Origin: Caballeronia sp. SEWSISQ10-4 2
GTDB lineage: Bacteria > Pseudomonadota > Gammaproteobacteria > Burkholderiales > Burkholderiaceae
Length of the DNA: 64,000 nt
Direction: 5' to 3'
Assembly (NCBI RefSeq): GCF_030464885.1
Contig: NZ_JALPRJ010000006.1
Span: 62,001 to 126,000, forward strand
Shown: one piece after another, positions 63,369-64,000 of the stretch
How positions within the stretch are numbered: the first letter of the stretch is position 1
How the letters are laid out: every line of letters starts with the position of its first letter
Position numbers and translations under genes: made by a program
The notes under the pieces: generated by a model
The model's input: the letters and a program-made list of their open reading frames with translations, nothing else
What the model was told of the DNA's origin: nothing
Database searches by the model: none

Positions 63369-64000
63369 ATGACAAATGAGTCGGGTACTAACCCGTCTTC
63401 AAGTAGCGCGACGGCCGGCGTGAGTGAAACCGGAGGCTCGGCGCTGGTGAGTCCGGACACAACGGGCATTGGTATTGGCGCGATTGCGCACGAGATCGGA
63501 CTGACCAAGGACACGTTGCGGGTCTGGGAGCGGCGTTACGGCTTCCCGCAACCGTTGCGGTCGACGGGCGGCGAACGGCTTTATCCGCAGGAACAGGTGA
63601 CCAAGCTTCGGCTGGTCAAGCGCTTGCTCGACGCTGGCCACAGGCCGAGCAAGGTCCTGCCGCAGTCAATCACGCGACTGCAACAACTGGCTGAAGATTC
63701 GGGGGTGGGACAGGACGCGCCGGACGTGGAGCTTGACCGGCTGGTGGAGTTGCTGCGAGTGGGCCGTTACGATGACTTCCGCTTCGAGCTGCTCAAACGC
63801 GCCACGCGCGAAGGGCTCGCGCGTTTCGTTTTGGACGTCGCTGCACCGCTGTCCGCACGGGTTGGCAATGCATGGGCGGCAGGCACGCTGCAGGTCTATC
63901 ACGAGCACCTGTTTAGCGAAGCGATGCAGGTCGCGCTGTGCTCGCTGATGCGTCCACTGTCCGAGGCTTTACGCGGGCGCGGCGCTCACCCGCGGGTGCT
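63369..64000 (+). CDS. MerR family regulator with B12-binding-type sensor domain (LitR/CarH-like), cut by window edge
   Basis: 210 N-terminal residues are present; the 3' end is outside. The Ser/Thr/Gly-rich lead (1-33) is followed by the MerR winged helix GIGAIAHEIGLTKDTLRVWERRYGFPQPLRSTGGERLYPQEQ. From about 118 a helical bundle follows, with VGNAWAAGTLQVYHEHLFSEAMQVAL, which matches the W...EH motif that covers adenosylcobalamin in CarH/LitR. The B12 Rossmann part (DxHxxG) would follow outside the window. It probably represses itself and the divergent lipid cluster in the dark. Confidence 0.85.
   Translation, partial: MTNESGTNPSSSSATAGVSETGGSALVSPDTTGIGIGAIAHEIGLTKDTLRVWERRYGFPQPLRSTGGERLYPQEQVTKLRLVKRLLDAGHRPSKVLPQSITRLQQLAEDSGVGQDAPDVELDRLVELLRVGRYDDFRFELLKRATREGLARFVLDVAAPLSARVGNAWAAGTLQVYHEHLFSEAMQVALCSLMRPLSEALRGRGAHPRV

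Overview
The window looks like a chromosomal stretch from a member of the Burkholderiaceae, closest in style to Burkholderia, Paraburkholderia or Caballeronia. The evidence is the high-GC coding sequence, the split methionine synthase, DUF3567, DUF1840, DUF2844/DUF3443 and PhaM genes, a Burkholderia-type H-NS, and a motAB-che operon ordered cheY-cheA-cheW-mcp-cheR-cheD-cheB-cheY-cheZ. It reads as core genome: I see no insertion sequence, prophage, integrase, CRISPR array, rRNA or convincing tRNA.

Left part (1-15 kb). On the minus strand lie bioA and the start of bioF, a methylglutaconyl-CoA hydratase-like crotonase and a secreted alpha/beta hydrolase. A tight minus-strand operon follows: aceK, beta carbonic anhydrase, thiolase, SDR, GST and YchJ. 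A LiuR-like MerR regulator and a metallo-beta-lactamase-fold hydrolase diverge from a MerR-type operator. After a periplasmic peptide-binding protein and a 12-bp tandem repeat comes a sigma70-like promoter, a yybP-ykoY (manganese) riboswitch and a CaCA-type antiporter. The antiporter start codon overlaps the end of a leader reading frame that begins inside the riboswitch.

Middle part (15-40 kb). This is the motility region: fliC (with a FliA promoter and an internally duplicated variable domain), fliD and fliT on the minus strand, then a plus-strand motA-motB-cheY-cheA-cheW-mcp-cheR-cheD-cheB-cheY-cheZ operon with its own FliA promoter and a very long palindrome at its end. Between them lie an aldo/keto reductase, rpsU, two paralogous proteins of an unrecognised family, tag, a BadF/BadG-type kinase, a Cof-type HAD phosphatase, aqpZ, an hns-like gene and a GT4 glycosyltransferase. 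flhDC is not in the space before motA.

Right part (40-64 kb). A secreted DUF2844 protein and a DUF3443 lipoprotein come first; the lipoprotein carries the sequence signature of a bilobal pepsin-like aspartic protease. Next are an SDR, dsbA, a SPOR protein, argS, DUF1840, split metH, DUF3567 and DUF3108. A small catabolic-looking group follows: an IclR regulator, an FAH-family enzyme, an orphan branched-chain-type solute-binding protein and a crotonase, with phaM after it. The window ends with a cluster of amine oxidase-like flavoprotein, DUF1365, cyclopropane fatty acid synthase and chalcone-isomerase-like protein. This cluster diverges from a MerR regulator whose visible part resembles the B12-dependent light sensors LitR/CarH, which suggests light- or stress-controlled membrane lipid modification.
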